The position numbers and the translations under genes were made by a program. The notes beneath the pieces are model-generated. The model did no database searches and was not told the origin of the DNA. It saw nothing but the letters and a program-made list of their open reading frames with translations. DNA of 64,000 bases from Eriocheir sinensis (taxonomy: Eukaryota > Arthropoda > Malacostraca > Decapoda > Varunidae), in contig NC_066513.1 in assembly GCF_024679095.1 (NCBI RefSeq), positions 3,121,523-3,185,522 of the forward strand, given 5' to 3'. Positions 10,740-21,837 of the stretch are shown here, one piece after another. The stretch's first letter is position 1. Each line of letters begins with the position of its first letter.

Positions 10740-11400
10740 AAGGGATGGGGTGAGGATGAGACTTTGCGGACGGGGACTACAAACTGGGGGCTATTTGGCT
10801 GTAGAATGAAGCAAAGGGGGGCTGAAAGAGGTGGGGAGGAGGGGCTGGAGATGGAGATTATGGGTCTATGGGGGCTGAAGGGATGGGGTGAGGATGAGAT
10901 TTAGGGGACGAGGGACTACAAACTGGGGGCTATTGGGCTGTAGAATGAGACAAAGGGGCTGAAGGATGTATGGAGGAGGGGCTGGAGAAGGAGATTATGG
11001 GTCTATGGGGCTGAAGGGATGGGGTGAGGATGAGATTTAGGAGACGAGGGACTACAAACTGGGGGCTATTGGGCTGTAGAATGAGACAAAGGGGCTGAAG
11101 GATGTATGGAGGAGGGGCTGGAGAAGGAGATTATGGGTCTATGGGGGCTGAAGGAACGGGGTGAGGATGAGACTTTGCGGACGGGGACTACAAACTGGGG
11201 GCTATTGGGCTGAATGATGTATGGAGGAGGGGCTGAAGATGGAGATTATGGGTCTATAGGGCTGAAGGGATGGGGTGAGGATGAGATTTAGGAGACGAGG
11301 GACTACAAATGGGGGCTATTGGGCTGTCGAATGGGACTATATGGGGATTGAAATAAGTGGGGCAGGAGTGAAATTGGGGTCTCTAGGGGCTGAAGGAATA
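10740..11400. repeat. About 137-bp tandem repeat, 5 units
   Basis: TGAGGATGAGA recurs at 10751, 10889, 11025, 11162 and 11276, with spacings of 138, 136, 137 and 114 bp. The last unit has lost about 22 bp. Units contain GGGACTACAAACTGGGGGCT and are G-rich on the plus strand. Confidence 0.92.
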
Positions 11401-11596
11401 GCGTGGGTGAGTATAAGAAAGAAGTATAGGCGAGTGTGGGAAATGGGTATAGGACACGAGGCTAACTTAGGCATTTCCACATATCGTTTATTATCATGCC
11501 GCTGTCGCCTTAATCTGTCACCCACTTGCGCAACCCACTTTTCTGCCTCTGCCTCTGTCTCCCTCCCTCCCTCCCTCTCTCCTTATCTTACCTCTC

Positions 11597-11945
11597 TCCA
11601 ACCTTAAGGGCTCAACCGTACGAGGAACGACTCAAGCGACTCAATCTCTTTACACTGGAGAAAAGACGCCTACGAGGGGATATGATTCAAGTCTTCAAGT
11701 ATCTAAAAAAGTTCAGTAACGTCGATTACTCCAAATTCTTTGAACTGCAAACTAACTCGAGAACTAGAAATAACGGTTTACCCATTCAGTCGAGTCGATG
11801 TAACACAGACATTGGAAGGAGTTTCTTTTCAAACCGAGTCATCCACCACTGGAACAATCTTCCCTCAGAAGTAGTAAATGCGAATACCATCAACTCCTTC
11901 AAATATAGAATCGACCGTCATTTCGCTGCGTCGGGAGTAAACTGA
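11597..11945 (+). pseudogene. CR1 reverse transcriptase C-terminal fragment
   Basis: Encodes about 112 residues that end in a stop at 11943-11945. Motifs YEERLKRLNLFTLEKRRLRG and HHWNNLPSEVVNA are the conserved CR1 C-terminal region. It differs from the 48.7-kb copy at only about four residues over this stretch, so the two insertions are related closely and probably recent. No reverse transcriptase catalytic motif is present because the fragment is 5'-truncated. An ATG at 11526 lies in unrelated flanking sequence. Confidence 0.88.
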
Positions 11946-12104
11946 ATAACGAGGGGCTTTCATCTGCTCCTCAATATCGAGGTGCTTTCATCTGCTCACC
12001 AAGCCCCAAGTGGCGGTCGAGCAGATTAAATCACCCAAGCGGGCGACCTCGTAATGAGCCAATAGGCTTTCTGTTGCCTGCATTTCCATGTTTCCATGTT
12101 TCCT
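11597..12104 (+). mobile_element. 5'-truncated CR1-like retrotransposon tail
   Basis: About 500 bp matching the 3' end of the larger minus-strand element at 48.6-53.8 kb. It carries the last part of the reverse transcriptase ORF, a 3' UTR with a short duplicated segment containing CTTTCATCTGCTC, and the terminal TTTCCATG repeats typical of CR1 3' ends. It sits in a pyrimidine-rich CTCCCT tract. Severe 5' truncation is normal for this class. Confidence 0.9.
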
Positions 12105-12239
12105 TCCCTTCACCACCTTCCTCCCCTCGACTGGGAACTCCATCAGAGCCATAGAATAGGAGAGCTTGGCCAGCTTCTTTCCAGGCGTCATGTTCTTACC
12201 AAATGGGTCGCTGTCTAGGCAAGGGGCGGGAAAAGAGGT

Positions 12240-12560
12240 AAAAAAGAATAAGATGAGAAGGAAAGATAAGGAAAAAGGGAAGATAGAAGGAGATGATGAT
12301 GATGAAAAGGGAGGTTAAGAAGAAGAAGAAGAAGAAGAAGAAGATGAAAAGAAAGGTAAAGAAGAAGGAGAAAGAAGAAGAAAAGATAAGAAAACAGAAC
12401 AAAATACAAGATTAGATGAAAGAAGGTAAAAAGACGATAGAAGAAGATGAAGGAAAGATGAAGAAGAAAAAGAAAAGATAAGAAAATGAAGAAGAAAAGT
12501 ACAAGATTAGAAGAAAGAAGAAGGTACAAAAGAAACAAGAATATAAAGAAGAAGAAGAGG
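12240..12560. repeat. AAG-rich low-complexity tract
   Basis: Purine-rich sequence dominated by AAGAAG and AAAAGAT. The Phe/Leu-rich minus frames are compositional. Confidence 0.85.
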
Positions 12561-12599
12561 CACAACACAAGGCTCAGGATCACAAATTTTCCTGAAGGA

Positions 12600-12790
12600 G
12601 CTCATGAGACCGTCACTTCCTGCCTCCCCAGCCCTCCAGGTGACGTCACAGAGGCCGGGGCAAAGACTGAGCGGGGAGGGCAGGGCAGGGCAGGGCAGGA
12701 GAGAGAGGGAAAGCCACGAACGGAAACAGGATATGGACACAGAAGGGGAAGTTGAATTGGATGAGAAAGGAAGGAAGTGGGTATAGGAGT
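12600..12790. other. Short unique segment with (GGGCA)n
   Basis: Contains about three tandem GGGCA units at 12680-12697. No gene is supported. Confidence 0.5.
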
Positions 12791-13450
12791 AGGTTATGGG
12801 CACTGCAGGGGTACTCCATTAACAAAAGAAAAGGAAGGGTGACTGATGAGAAGGGGAGGGAATGGGCACTGTGGTATGGTAAGGGGGCGACAGAGGTATT
12901 TCATCAACGAAAGTGCCCCTCAAATGCCTAGGTCCACGTATGAGATGGGAAGGAGACATGGGCACTGGGGTATGGTAAGGGCACGACTGGGGTACTTTAT
13001 GAACACAAGAAAACGGGAAAGGCGAATATTATGATGAAAAGGGAAGGAAAATGAGCACTGTGGAGTACTTCATTAAGAAAACAATGAGGAAAGGTGAATG
13101 TTTTGATGAGGGGAAGGAAAACGGGCACTGTGGGGTACTTCCTTAACAACAAAACAATGAGGAAAGGTGAATGTTTTGATGAGGGGAAGGGAAGGGGCAC
13201 TGTGGGGTACTTCCTTAACAACAAAACAATGAGGAAAGGTGAATGTTATGATGAGGGGAAGGAAAACGGGCACTGTGGGGTACTTCATTAACAACCAATA
13301 AAAAGAAAAGGCTAATGATTGATGGAAAGGGAAGGAAAACGGGCACTGTGGGGTACTTCCTTAACAACAAAACAATAAGGAAAAGTGAATGTTTTGCCGA
13401 GAAGGGCACTGGGCACTGGGGTATGGTTAGGGCAAGACAGGGGGTATTTC
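12790..13450. repeat. About 73-bp minisatellite with degenerate flanks
   Basis: GGGCACTGTGGGGTACTTCC occurs at 13123, 13195 and 13341, and a near-identical version ending in ATT occurs at 13268. Spacings are 72-73 bp. More diverged units extend to about 12790 and 13450. Frames across it repeat the same peptide with changes and are not conserved proteins. Confidence 0.9.
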
Positions 13451-13584
13451 ATCAACATAAGAGTGTACCCCCCTTCCCAAATTCCTCAGCCCATGTAAGA
13501 GAGGCGGGTTGGAAGTGTCGGGTCTGAGTCAATATCCGAATCGATGCAACCAAATACCTGCGTCGGGGAGGAGAAAGTGGAGCG

Positions 13585-13616
13585 AAGGTGTGAAGAAGAG
13601 GAGGAAGAAGAAGAAG

Positions 13617-13648
<32 letters not shown>
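13585..13648. repeat. (AAG)n then (CAA)n tract
   Basis: AAG triplets pass directly into about ten CAA triplets at 13617-13648. Confidence 0.85.
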
Positions 13649-13789
13649 AGATAAGTGACAGACAGTGAGAGATGAAGGAGATAAGAGTGATTGAGCGGCG
13701 GAAGAGGTAGAAAAAAAGGTCACTCGCACGGAACCGACGAATGAATAAGGAACAGGCTTTGTTTTTTTCGTTAGCGGGCATTTTTTTTT

Positions 13790-14112
13790 ATCGGGGGATG
13801 GGGGGGTGGGGTGGGGCTCTTTGGTTTGGTGGTGGTGGAGACAAACAAGAGTGGTGGTACAGTGGTGGTGGTGGTGGTGGTGGTGATGTAGATGACGTAT
13901 TTACAAGTGGTGGTGGTGATGATGTGGTGGAGACAAACAAGAGAGGTGGTACAGTGGTGGTGGTGGTGGTGGTGATGTAGATGACGATGTACAAGAGTGG
14001 TTGTTGTTGGTGGTGATGAAAATGATGTACAAGAGTGTGGTGGTGGTGGTGGTGATGAAAATGATGTACAAGAGTGTGGTGGTGGTGGTGGAGTGGAGGT
14101 GGAGTGGAGGTG
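13790..14112. repeat. (GGT)n tract with a 40-50 bp higher-order unit
   Basis: GGT repeats alternate with GATGTAC-containing spacers. The phrase GATGTACAAGAGTG recurs at least three times between 13980 and 14080. Confidence 0.88.
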
Positions 14113-14115
14113 GCG

Positions 14116-14116
14116 T

Positions 14117-14143
<27 letters not shown>
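14116..14143. repeat. Poly(A) run
   Basis: About 27 consecutive A on the plus strand, at the end of the GGT tract. No retroelement body is recognisable upstream. Confidence 0.9.
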
Positions 14144-14147
<4 letters not shown>

Positions 14148-14189
14148 ATGGGGGAATATAAAGAAGTGTGGAGTGGCAAATTGAGACAC

Positions 14190-14400
14190 GGTGAAGAAGA
14201 ACAACAACAACATAAACAACAGCAACAACAACAATAACAACAACAGAGAAGAAAAGATGAAAGGGTCAGGCATAAATAAGACATGAGTGAAGTGCCAAAT
14301 CGAGAGACAGTGAACGGAAGATGAAGTGCGGGAAACGTGACATCAGAAAAAAAAGAGATGAAAGGGTAAAGAATAAAAGAAATGAGACCGAGCAAAGTAC
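14190..14400. repeat. (CAA)n-rich segment and unique A-rich sequence
   Basis: CAACAA triplets at 14200-14246 and then A-rich sequence. The phrase GAGAGACAGTGAA near 14302 partly repeats GAGACACGGTGAA at 14182, so a duplication of about 120 bp is likely. Confidence 0.6.
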
Positions 14401-14426
14401 AGTGAAGGAAGGATAGACAATAAGAG

Positions 14427-14525
14427 ATAGATAGATAGATAGATAGGTAGATAGACAAAGCATAAGAACGTAAGGAGTCTGCAAGAGGCCGGTAGATATA
14501 GATAGATAGATAAATAGATAGAAAT

Positions 14526-14601
<76 letters not shown>
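14427..14601. repeat. (GATA)n and (GA)n microsatellites
   Basis: GATA units at 14427-14450 and 14495-14540 lead into a perfect GA repeat at about 14540-14601. Confidence 0.95.
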
Positions 14602-14604
<3 letters not shown>

Positions 14605-14811
14605 GTAGGGGGTTATTCAAGCGGAGGGGTGCCAGGGGAGGGGAGGGGAGGGAAAGCGGAGTTCTGCAGCTTGGTGGAGGCGGCGGCTAGGTGGAGTGAG
14701 GGAAGGGGAGGGTGGAGGGCGTGGCTGTGAGGCTGGCGCGGCCCACCTGGCGGCGTTAGTGTGGCACAGGTGGACAGGTGGCGGGAGGGACGCTGCGGCA
14801 GGTAAGGGATG

Positions 14812-14812
<1 letters not shown>
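14602..14812. other. GC-rich island with donor-like site, no gene assigned
   Basis: Unique sequence with CGGCAGGTAAGGG near 14796, a good match to a splice donor on the plus strand. I see no convincing acceptor, and reading frames are open on both strands, so an exon is only possible. Confidence 0.3.

Positions 14813-14869
<57 letters not shown>
14813..14869. repeat. (AC)n microsatellite
   Basis: 57 bp of perfect AC repeat. Confidence 0.97.
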
Positions 14870-14871
<2 letters not shown>

Positions 14872-15435
14872 GGAGGAGAGGGAGGGAAGGAGGAAGGGGT
14901 GAGGAAACGAGGGCGAGGAGAGAGAGAGAAAAGGGGATTGAAGGCAGGGGAGGGGAAACTGGGGAGGATAGTGGTTAAAGTGGTAGGGGAGGGAAAACTG
15001 GGGTGGGGGGGGCAGGGGGGGAAGGAGAGGGAGGAAAGGAGGAAAGGGAGGTATAGGGGAGGGGAAACAGGAGGGCACAGAGGGGAAGGAGGAAGGAAAG
15101 GCAGGGGAGGGGAGGGGGAAGGAAGGCAGGAGGGGAAACAGGAGCACAGAGGGGAAGGAGGAGGAAAGAAGGAGGAAGAAGAGGAGGGAAGGGAGGGGAG
15201 GAAAGGAGGAAGGGAAGGCAGGGGAGGGGAAACTGGAGGGGAAGGAGGAAGGAAAGACATAGGAGAGGAAACAGGGGCAGAGAGGGGAAAGAGAAGGAGG
15301 AAAGGGAGGGAAGGAGGAAGGGAAGGCAGGGGAGGGAAAACAGGATCGAGCACAGAGGGGAAGGAGAAGGAGGAAAGGGAGGGAAGGAGGAGGGGAAGGC
15401 AGGGGAGGGAAAACTGGAGGGGAAGGAGGGAAGGT
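14870..15435. repeat. Purine-rich degenerate array (GGGAAGGAGGAA type)
   Basis: Diverged tandem units with recurrent GGCAGGGGAGGG and GGGGAAGGAGGAAGGAAAG, period about 60-120 bp. Open frames of 260-297 codons on both strands are low-complexity Gly/Arg/Glu or Pro/Ser/Leu strings. Confidence 0.85.
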
Positions 15436-16087
15436 GAAGGCAATGTTACAACCTCTCAGTGGACTCCCGTAGCGCCTCCTCGGGTCACTATTTCCGGCCA
15501 AACAAGACACCTGACCGGCACTCTACTCCTCCTTCCTCCTCTTTCTTGCCCTCCTCCTTCTTCTTCTACCGCTTCTCTTCGCCTCGTGTAGTCAAGGTTC
15601 TTCACCGCCTGGTCGGGGATTGGGAAGTGCGGCGCCTGAGAACGGTCCCCTTGAAGTACAGTCTCGGCGTGTGGACAAAATGAACTGTGTCTATTGCCGA
15701 TTCTTTCCGCGATCACCACAAGGAATTTTATCATTATCATCATTGTTATCATTAGCAGTGGCAGTGGTATGTCTGTTTTGTTCTTCTCCTCCTCCTCCTC
15801 CTCCTTCTCTTTCTCCTCCTCAGAATCACAAACGTATGTCGCTTCTCTCTAAAACGTCTTCGGTCAGTTGAACAAACACCCCAAACGATAACCCACAACC
15901 ACAACGCCAACACAAAAGACCACTTGACAACCACCACCGCCACCATGACTCAGCCGCTGCCCAAGAGATGCAGCTTCTGGAGACACGAAACACGCCTACA
16001 TGAAAAGCCTGTCACAGCCACTCAACGCACAAAAGGGAGCCGTAGCTGTTCTATTGTAAACACCTGACTGTCGGCTAAGCAAACCCC
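15436..16087. other. Unique sequence, no gene recognised
   Basis: Mixed unique sequence with a TCC/TTC-rich block at 15785-15820. A 74-codon plus frame begins at 15459 but has no recognisable domain. Confidence 0.4.
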
Positions 16088-16088
16088 T

Positions 16089-16132
<44 letters not shown>
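16088..16132. repeat. (AC)n microsatellite
   Basis: About 45 bp of AC repeat. The next 200 bases (16133-16337) are unique and unrecognised. Confidence 0.96.
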
Positions 16133-16138
<6 letters not shown>

Positions 16139-16337
16139 TGGTTGGTATTCTCGGCACCGTTGCTAGATTGTCATACTCAGACCATAGTATTTACCGGTTT
16201 CTGACGCCTAACTATTGCCAAGAAACATCAGGAATTAACTATTTTAACGATAATTTTGAGTGAATCTCCTTATTGGGGTCCACGAGACAGTTTTTGGGTC
16301 GGAAGTCGGTTAATATAAGAGGCTGAGTAAGGCAATC

Positions 16338-16525
16338 TGGCAACTTGAATTTCTCGGACGCTTCCACCCGTCACATCAAGCACTTTCAAAGGCCAAAAAG
16401 GAGATCAGTTGGGTTCTAATGAGTGTTTTTTTTAGGCTCATTGTACTTAAGGGTCAAACTACCACCGGGGTCATAAAACTGCCCATGGAAATGCTTGGCG
16501 CCGAAATGTTCAAGTATACGACCCA
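16338..16525 (+). mobile_element. MITE-like element, copy G
   Basis: Plus-strand copy with the left-end phrase GACGCTTCCACCCGTCACAT and a right end reading CGAAATGTTCAAGTATACGA. An internal deletion removes the second GCCTTGTCAAA repeat. Confidence 0.72.
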
Positions 16526-16610
16526 CTGTCTGCTCACCTCCTTCCTAATCTCTCTCTCTCTCTCCTTCCCCTCCCTCGCTTGCCTCCTTCTGTCTCTCTC
16601 CTTCCCCTTA

Positions 16611-17135
16611 CATCAGATATTTCAAAAGGCAAAAATGAAATCAGTCGGGTTCTAGTGAGTGTTTTTTTTGGTTCATGGTACAGAAGAAGGGTCAAACTAT
16701 CACCGGGGTCATAAAACTACCTACCCCAAAACTCATGGAACGGAAGTCTTATCAAATATGTTTTTTTTATTTATTTTTTTACGTCTACGCCTATAGCGCC
16801 GGTAGGCTTGCTTGAGGGGCCTGGATGGTGTTCGGCCCCAGCCCGTCATGGCGCAGGCAAGTGTTTATAGTGGCGCCATCTTCTCTTGGCTCATGCTGCC
16901 CCCGGAACTCGTTCTTGATTCACTTGGACGGTTTCCTCTAGAGTCCGGGTTGATGGGTGGTCTTCAGGACAGCATGTGGGTAGTTTTAAACCACTCGGCT
17001 GTGACTGAAAAATTCGAGGTGATAGCGTGGGGATTCGAACTCGCGTCGTCCATCACGTGGTGAATGTGGGCCCAGCACGCTACCACTCAGCCACCACCAA
17101 CCCAAATGGCGCCGAAATGTTTAAGATAATGCCCC
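16611..17135 (+). mobile_element. MITE-like element, copy H, split by a SINE
   Basis: The left part (16611-16760) runs to TTATCAAATATG. The right end resumes after the SINE at about 17105 with GCGCCGAAATGTTTAAGATA. In undisturbed copies these two parts are joined by about 15 bp, so the SINE inserted inside the MITE. Confidence 0.75.
16761..17104 (-). mobile_element. tRNA-derived SINE
   Basis: Read on the minus strand it begins with a tRNA-like head. TGGCTGAGTGGT near 17090 matches the pol III A box, and GAGTTCGAATCCC near 17040 matches the B box. A body of about 260 bp follows, ending in an A-rich tail that appears as T-rich sequence at 16761-16779 on the plus strand. A target duplication cannot be fixed with confidence. 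SINEs of this kind are copied by partner LINEs. Confidence 0.82.
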
Positions 17136-17137
17136 AT

Positions 17138-17704
17138 AAAATCTCTCCATCCCCTCCCTCACTTGTCTCCTTATACCTCTCCCTCCTTGCCCTCCCTCGC
17201 TCGACTCCCGCACAATACCAGCCCCAAGGATCGCACACAATCTCGCGGCATCAGCACACACCGGCGCCAGCACAGCCTTTCACGCCGCCCCGCCAATATC
17301 GTCATCCCGGGCCACGCTGCACGTTACGAGACAGGCTGCCGCGATGCCTCAGCTCAAGGAAGAATGAGTGAGGGAGAAAAAAACTGAACGGGGTGACATC
17401 CTTGACATATTTATTGGAAGGGCTTTTCAGTAGGAGTGGAAGACGAGACTAGGGATCAGAGGAACGTTAGGAAGGCAGGAAACATGTTGTGGTAGGCAAT
17501 AGATACGAATATTATGGTGAGAAAATAAAGGAGAAAAGAAGGCAAAGAAATTATGCAGCTGAATCTAGCCTGTTGTGACACTATTCTTTAATAATGATAA
17601 TAATGACAGCGAGTAATAAATGTAATAGATAATAATAGAAATAATAACTGAATAAAATGATTGTAATAGTAGTAGAAAATAATAATAAGGATAATAATAG
17701 CATG

Positions 17705-17705
<1 letters not shown>
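17138..17705. other. Unique sequence, no gene recognised
   Basis: Non-repetitive apart from AATAAT-rich sequence at 17585-17700. No conserved frame is seen. Confidence 0.4.

Positions 17706-17709
<4 letters not shown>

Positions 17710-17747
<38 letters not shown>
17710..17747. repeat. (GA)n microsatellite and purine-rich flank
   Basis: About 38 bp of GA repeat, then GGGAGGGAGGAAAG purine-rich sequence to about 17935. Confidence 0.95.
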
Positions 17748-17749
<2 letters not shown>

Positions 17750-18067
17750 TGAAAGCAAGATCGGGAAAGGAGAGGAAGGTAGGAGAAGACAAATGAGGGA
17801 GGGAGGGAGAGAGGAAGAAAGGGAGGAAGAATTTGGATGAAAGGAGGGAGGGAGGGAGGGAAGGAGGAAAGAGGAGGAGGAGGGAGGGAGGGAAGGAGGA
17901 AAGAGGAGGAAGAAGGAGGCAGAAGGAAGATGGTGTTGGTCGCTGGGTCGTTGGGGCGCGGCCAGACCCAGCAACAGGCGGGCAGGGCGGGACATCCTTC
18001 ATACTTGACAACACTTTATTGCCGCAAAATCCTAGTGTAACAATGGTCCCCTCCCCCCACCCCCGCC

Positions 18068-18330
18068 CCCCTTCACCCCATGGCCTTGGAGCTTAGCGAC
18101 CCTTATGCCCCCTCCTCCCTACTCTCCCCTGCCAAAATTCCCCTCCGCCCCCTTCACCTCATGGCCTTGGAGCTTAGTGACCCTTATGCCCCCTCCTTCC
18201 CCTTACTCTCCCCTGCCAAAATTCCCCTCCTTACCCTCCGCCCCCTTCACCTCATGGCCTTGGAGCTTAGTGACCCTTATGCCCCCTCCTTCCCCCTACT
18301 CTCCCCTGCCCAAATTCCTCTCACGTCCTT
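18068..18330. repeat. About 81-93 bp tandem repeat, 3 units
   Basis: ATGGCCTTGGAGCTTAG occurs at 18080, 18161 and 18254. Units differ by a 12-bp insertion and short C-run changes. A C homopolymer of about 14 lies at 18339-18352. The plus frame repeats a Leu/Pro-rich peptide but no family is recognised. Confidence 0.9.
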
Positions 18331-18379
18331 TCTGCTCCCCCCCCCCCCCCCCAGGGTCTTACGCACCATGCAGATTTAA

Positions 18380-18760
18380 CAGTTCACGAGGTTTACAAGT
18401 TACAAGATTCCTAACATGTAGATTTACGAGAGTTTCCCATGTGCACATTTACAAGCTCTTTTTACAAGGTGATTTAAAAGTTCTACAACAAATATTCCAG
18501 ACCTCCGCTCCCCATCGTCCTTTTCTTCACACTCACGAGCAGGACAGATTTACAAGCATTTTTCGCAAGCACAAGACACATTCACAAGGTTTCCACAAGC
18601 ATACGACACATTTACAAGCATTTTTCATAAGCACATGACACATTCACAAGGGTTCTACAAGCATACGACAGATTTACAAGCATTTTTCACAAGCACAAGA
18701 CACATTTACAAGGTTTCCACAAGCATACGACACATTTACAAGTCTTTCACACCTCTACTC
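18380..18760. repeat. 62-bp tandem repeat rich in ACAAG
   Basis: GCATTTTTC recurs at 18556, 18618 and 18680, 62 bp apart. Flanking sequence carries more diverged TTTACAAG units from about 18390. Confidence 0.88.
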
Positions 18761-19639
18761 CCCACTTCCCCCCTTTTTTTTACAGTAGATGAAACAGTTC
18801 TAGGAAAAAGAAAAAAAAGAAACAATAATGAAAAAAAAAATATCCCGCCACTCACTGCTCCTAACTTGCCCCCACAGACTCACGCGCGAGGCATATTTAC
18901 AAGCGTCTTCCACAAGCACAGGGCAGAACATCCACCAAGTCTCCCCGCACAAGCACAAGCAGAGACTTTCACCCTTGTATGAAGAATAAAATGAACGAAA
19001 ATAAGCTAAAAAAAAAGAATCGGAGAACAGTATCGCGAAATGGCTCACTTCACTCCCTTCATTTCCTGTTTTCCATGAGTTTTAGCGTTCTCCTGAAAAC
19101 TGAATAGAACGCGAAAACTGAACGAATGCCTCAGAAAATTGAACGAACACAACCTAAAAAATAAAAATAAAAATCACGAGCACGACCTAAAAATTAACAA
19201 ACCTATTAAAAAAAAAAAAATTGAACGAAAACACATAAACGAAATTACATATCCTTAGAAACTGCACCAAACCACCTTAAAAAAAAAAAAAAAAATCGAA
19301 GCAATACATAACATTACGAAACAGCTCACTTCACTTCACTTCACTCACTCACTTCACATTGGCACTTCCTCATCTCCCATTTTCCACGAGTTTTTAGCGT
19401 TCCCCTTGAAAACCCTATAAAGAACTCCCCCCTCTATCCCCACCCCCTCCCCTTCCTACCTCCCCTACCCCTGCCTGGCCCCCCTCTCCGGTTCAATGCA
19501 AGAGGCTCACTCCCCCCACACACCCCTTGATGAATGCCGCGGCCTCCCCAGCGGACATACTCAGCAAACAGGATTAATAAAGGGATGCACGCACTTGACT
19601 GGAGTCGCTCTGTAATTCGGTGTAATGCTCTTTCACCTC
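18761..19639. other. A-rich unique sequence with homopolymer runs
   Basis: AT-rich sequence with A-runs at 18830-18840, 19208-19219 and 19278-19294, and a duplicated phrase around ACTTCACT near 19045 and 19325. No gene is recognised. Confidence 0.45.
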
Positions 19640-20400
19640 CTTGGGATTGGTATTGCTAAGCCTCAAGTGCCTTCTCCATCTGTTGCTCTCCTTACATCCT
19701 TCTCCTCCCCCCTTTGCTTCATTTTTTTCGCCTATTTCGGGCTTGTCTTGCTAAACCTCCAGTGCTTCCTCCCTTTGCTGCTCTCCTCATCCCTTCCCTT
19801 CCTTCTTTTCTCCTCCTTCGGGCTTGTCTTGCTAAACGTCCAGTGCTTCCTCCCTTCGCTGCCCTCCTCACCCCCTTCCCTTCCTTCTTTTCACCTCCTT
19901 CGGACTGGTATTGCTAAACCTCCAGAGCCTTCCCCTTCTGTTGCTCTCCTTGCCCCTTTCCCTCACCTCTTTGCTTGCTTCTTTTCTCCTCCTTCAGGCT
20001 GGTCTTGCTAACCCTTCAGTGCTTCCTCCCTTTGCTGCCTTCCACATCCCTTCCCTTATCATTTGCTTCCTCCTTTTCACCTTCGGGCTTGTCTTGCTAA
20101 ACCTCCAGTGCTTCCTCCCTTTGTTTCTTCTCTCACCCCCTTCCCTTACCCCTTTCCTTCCTTCCGTTCCTCCCCTTCAGGCTTGTCTCACTAAACCCCC
20201 ATTCCACTGCCTTCTCCCTATGTTCCTCTCCTCACCCCCTCTGCTTCCATTCACCCCCTCGCTTCACTCCTTTCCCTTACTCCCTCTCCTTACCCCTTTC
20301 CTTCCTTCCATTCCTCCCCTTCAGGCTTGTCTCACTAAACCCCCATTCCATTGCCATTTCCCTTTGTTGGTCTCCTCACTCCCTTTGCTCTTTTCCACTT
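19640..20400. repeat. Degenerate pyrimidine-rich tandem array, unit about 81-96 bp
   Basis: TTGCTAA recurs at 19653, 19748, 19829, 19911 and 20094, with TTGCTAAC at 20005. TCACTAAACCCCCATTCCA then occurs at 20188 and 20332. Units are separated by CCTTCCCTTCCTTC-type sequence. Leu/Pro/Ser-rich plus frames are by-products. Confidence 0.85.
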
Positions 20401-20460
20401 ACTCCCTTCTATCATCCTCTCTCCTTGCCCCTTCACTACCTTACCTTCCATCAACCCGTA

Positions 20461-20676
20461 GTTCTAAACGCTTCCGGCTCACAACAACTATTTCCAAAGG
20501 CCACAAAGAAGATTAGCCGAGTTCTCATTAGTGTTTTTTGACATTCACGGTGCAGAAGCCTTGTCAAACTACCACCGGGCTCATAACACTACCCATGGAA
20601 ACACTTACACAACTCCTACAAAAGCCTCAGTAAGTGTGCCCGTGTATAACCCCAGAAATGTTAGATATGGGCTCTG
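20461..20676 (+). mobile_element. MITE-like element, copy I
   Basis: Plus-strand copy with TAAACGCTTCCGGCTCACAA at the left and both internal GCCTTGTCAAA / AAAGCCT landmarks. The right end is diverged near 20670. Confidence 0.7.
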
Positions 20677-21060
20677 GATTGTCTGGCTAAATCTACATTG
20701 CTTCCTCTCATTGTTCCGCCTCTCGCCTCCCTCTTCCCCCCCTCACCCTCCCCTTTGCCTCCTGCGACAGCCGCCAGTCACATTAACATAAATATCACCC
20801 CACGGTTCACACTAACACACCGACAGGGGGACGAAACAGAGCAAGAGAAGGAAAGGGAAGGGAAATAGTGATAAAGGAAGGGAAAGAGGAAAAATAAAGC
20901 AGTAGGAAAATATGAACGAAAGATGGAGCAATGAACTAAGGTAAAAAGTGAAAGGAGAGAAAGGAAGGAGAAGAAGAGAAAGAAGGAAGAGAGGGAGAGG
21001 AGAAGAAGGGGGAAGACAACTTGTATTTTGAGGAAGTGTCCTTGGCGAGAGAGAAAAGTG
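20677..21060. other. Pyrimidine- then purine-rich sequence, no gene
   Basis: CTTCC-rich sequence to about 20770, then GGAAAGGGAAG-rich sequence from 20830 to 21010. Nothing gene-like is present. Confidence 0.55.
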
Positions 21061-21079
21061 CTGGCGGTGATTGAGTGCA

Positions 21080-21265
21080 GTGACGGTGGTGGTGGTGGTG
21101 GTGGTGGTGGTGGAGGAGGTGGTGGTGGTGGTGGGTGTTAAATATGCAATGACAAATAGTGGTTGCTGCTCGGTGTGATAGTGATGATGGTGGTGGTGGT
21201 GAGGAATGTTGAAAATACTTAACATTGATGATGGTGAAGAAGTTATTGATTCAGTGAGTGGTGTC

Positions 21266-21298
<33 letters not shown>

Positions 21299-21790
21299 AA
21301 CGGAGATTTTTTTTTGTTAATGTTGTTGTTGTCGTTGTTGCTTGCTATGTGTGAGGGTGCAGGGGGGGGGGGGGGAACAGCAGTGGTGGTAGTGTTCGAG
21401 AAGGTGGTGGTGTTATGTGTGGTAGTGGCGATGATAGTGGTGGTGGTACTGGTTACTGTGGTGATGGTGTTGTGTGGTAGTAGGGATGGTGGTGGTGGTG
21501 GTGATGGTGGTTACTGTGGTGATGGTGTTGTGTGGTAGTAGGGATGGTGGTGGTGGTGGTGATGGTGTTGTGTGGTAGTAGGGATGGTGGTGGTGGTGGT
21601 GATGGTGGTTACTGTGGTGATGGTGTTGTGTGGTAGTAGGGATGGTGGTGGTGGTGGTGGTGGTGGTTACTCTGGTGATGGTGTTGTGTGGTAGTAGGGA
21701 CGGTGGTGGTGGGGGTGATGGTGGTTACTGTGGTGATGGTGTTGTGTGGTAGTAGGGATGGTGGTGATGGTGGCGGTGGTGCAGGGGAGG
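21080..21790. repeat. (GGT)n/(AGT)n tract with 58-bp higher-order unit
   Basis: GGT and GTA triplets, with a repeated unit containing GTTGTGTGGTAGTAGGGATG at 21467, 21526, 21568, 21626, 21684 and 21741. A G-run lies at 21361-21376. This is the left half of a mirrored composition. Confidence 0.92.
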
Positions 21791-21837
21791 CAGCAGGCCG
21801 GGTGGAGCAGCGAGCTTTGAGGATCGATGAACCGGCC

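Noticed and set aside
14613..15591. Open frames of 260-297 codons on both strands
   Set aside because: Purine-rich degenerate repeat with an (AC)n tract; composition explains the lack of stops.
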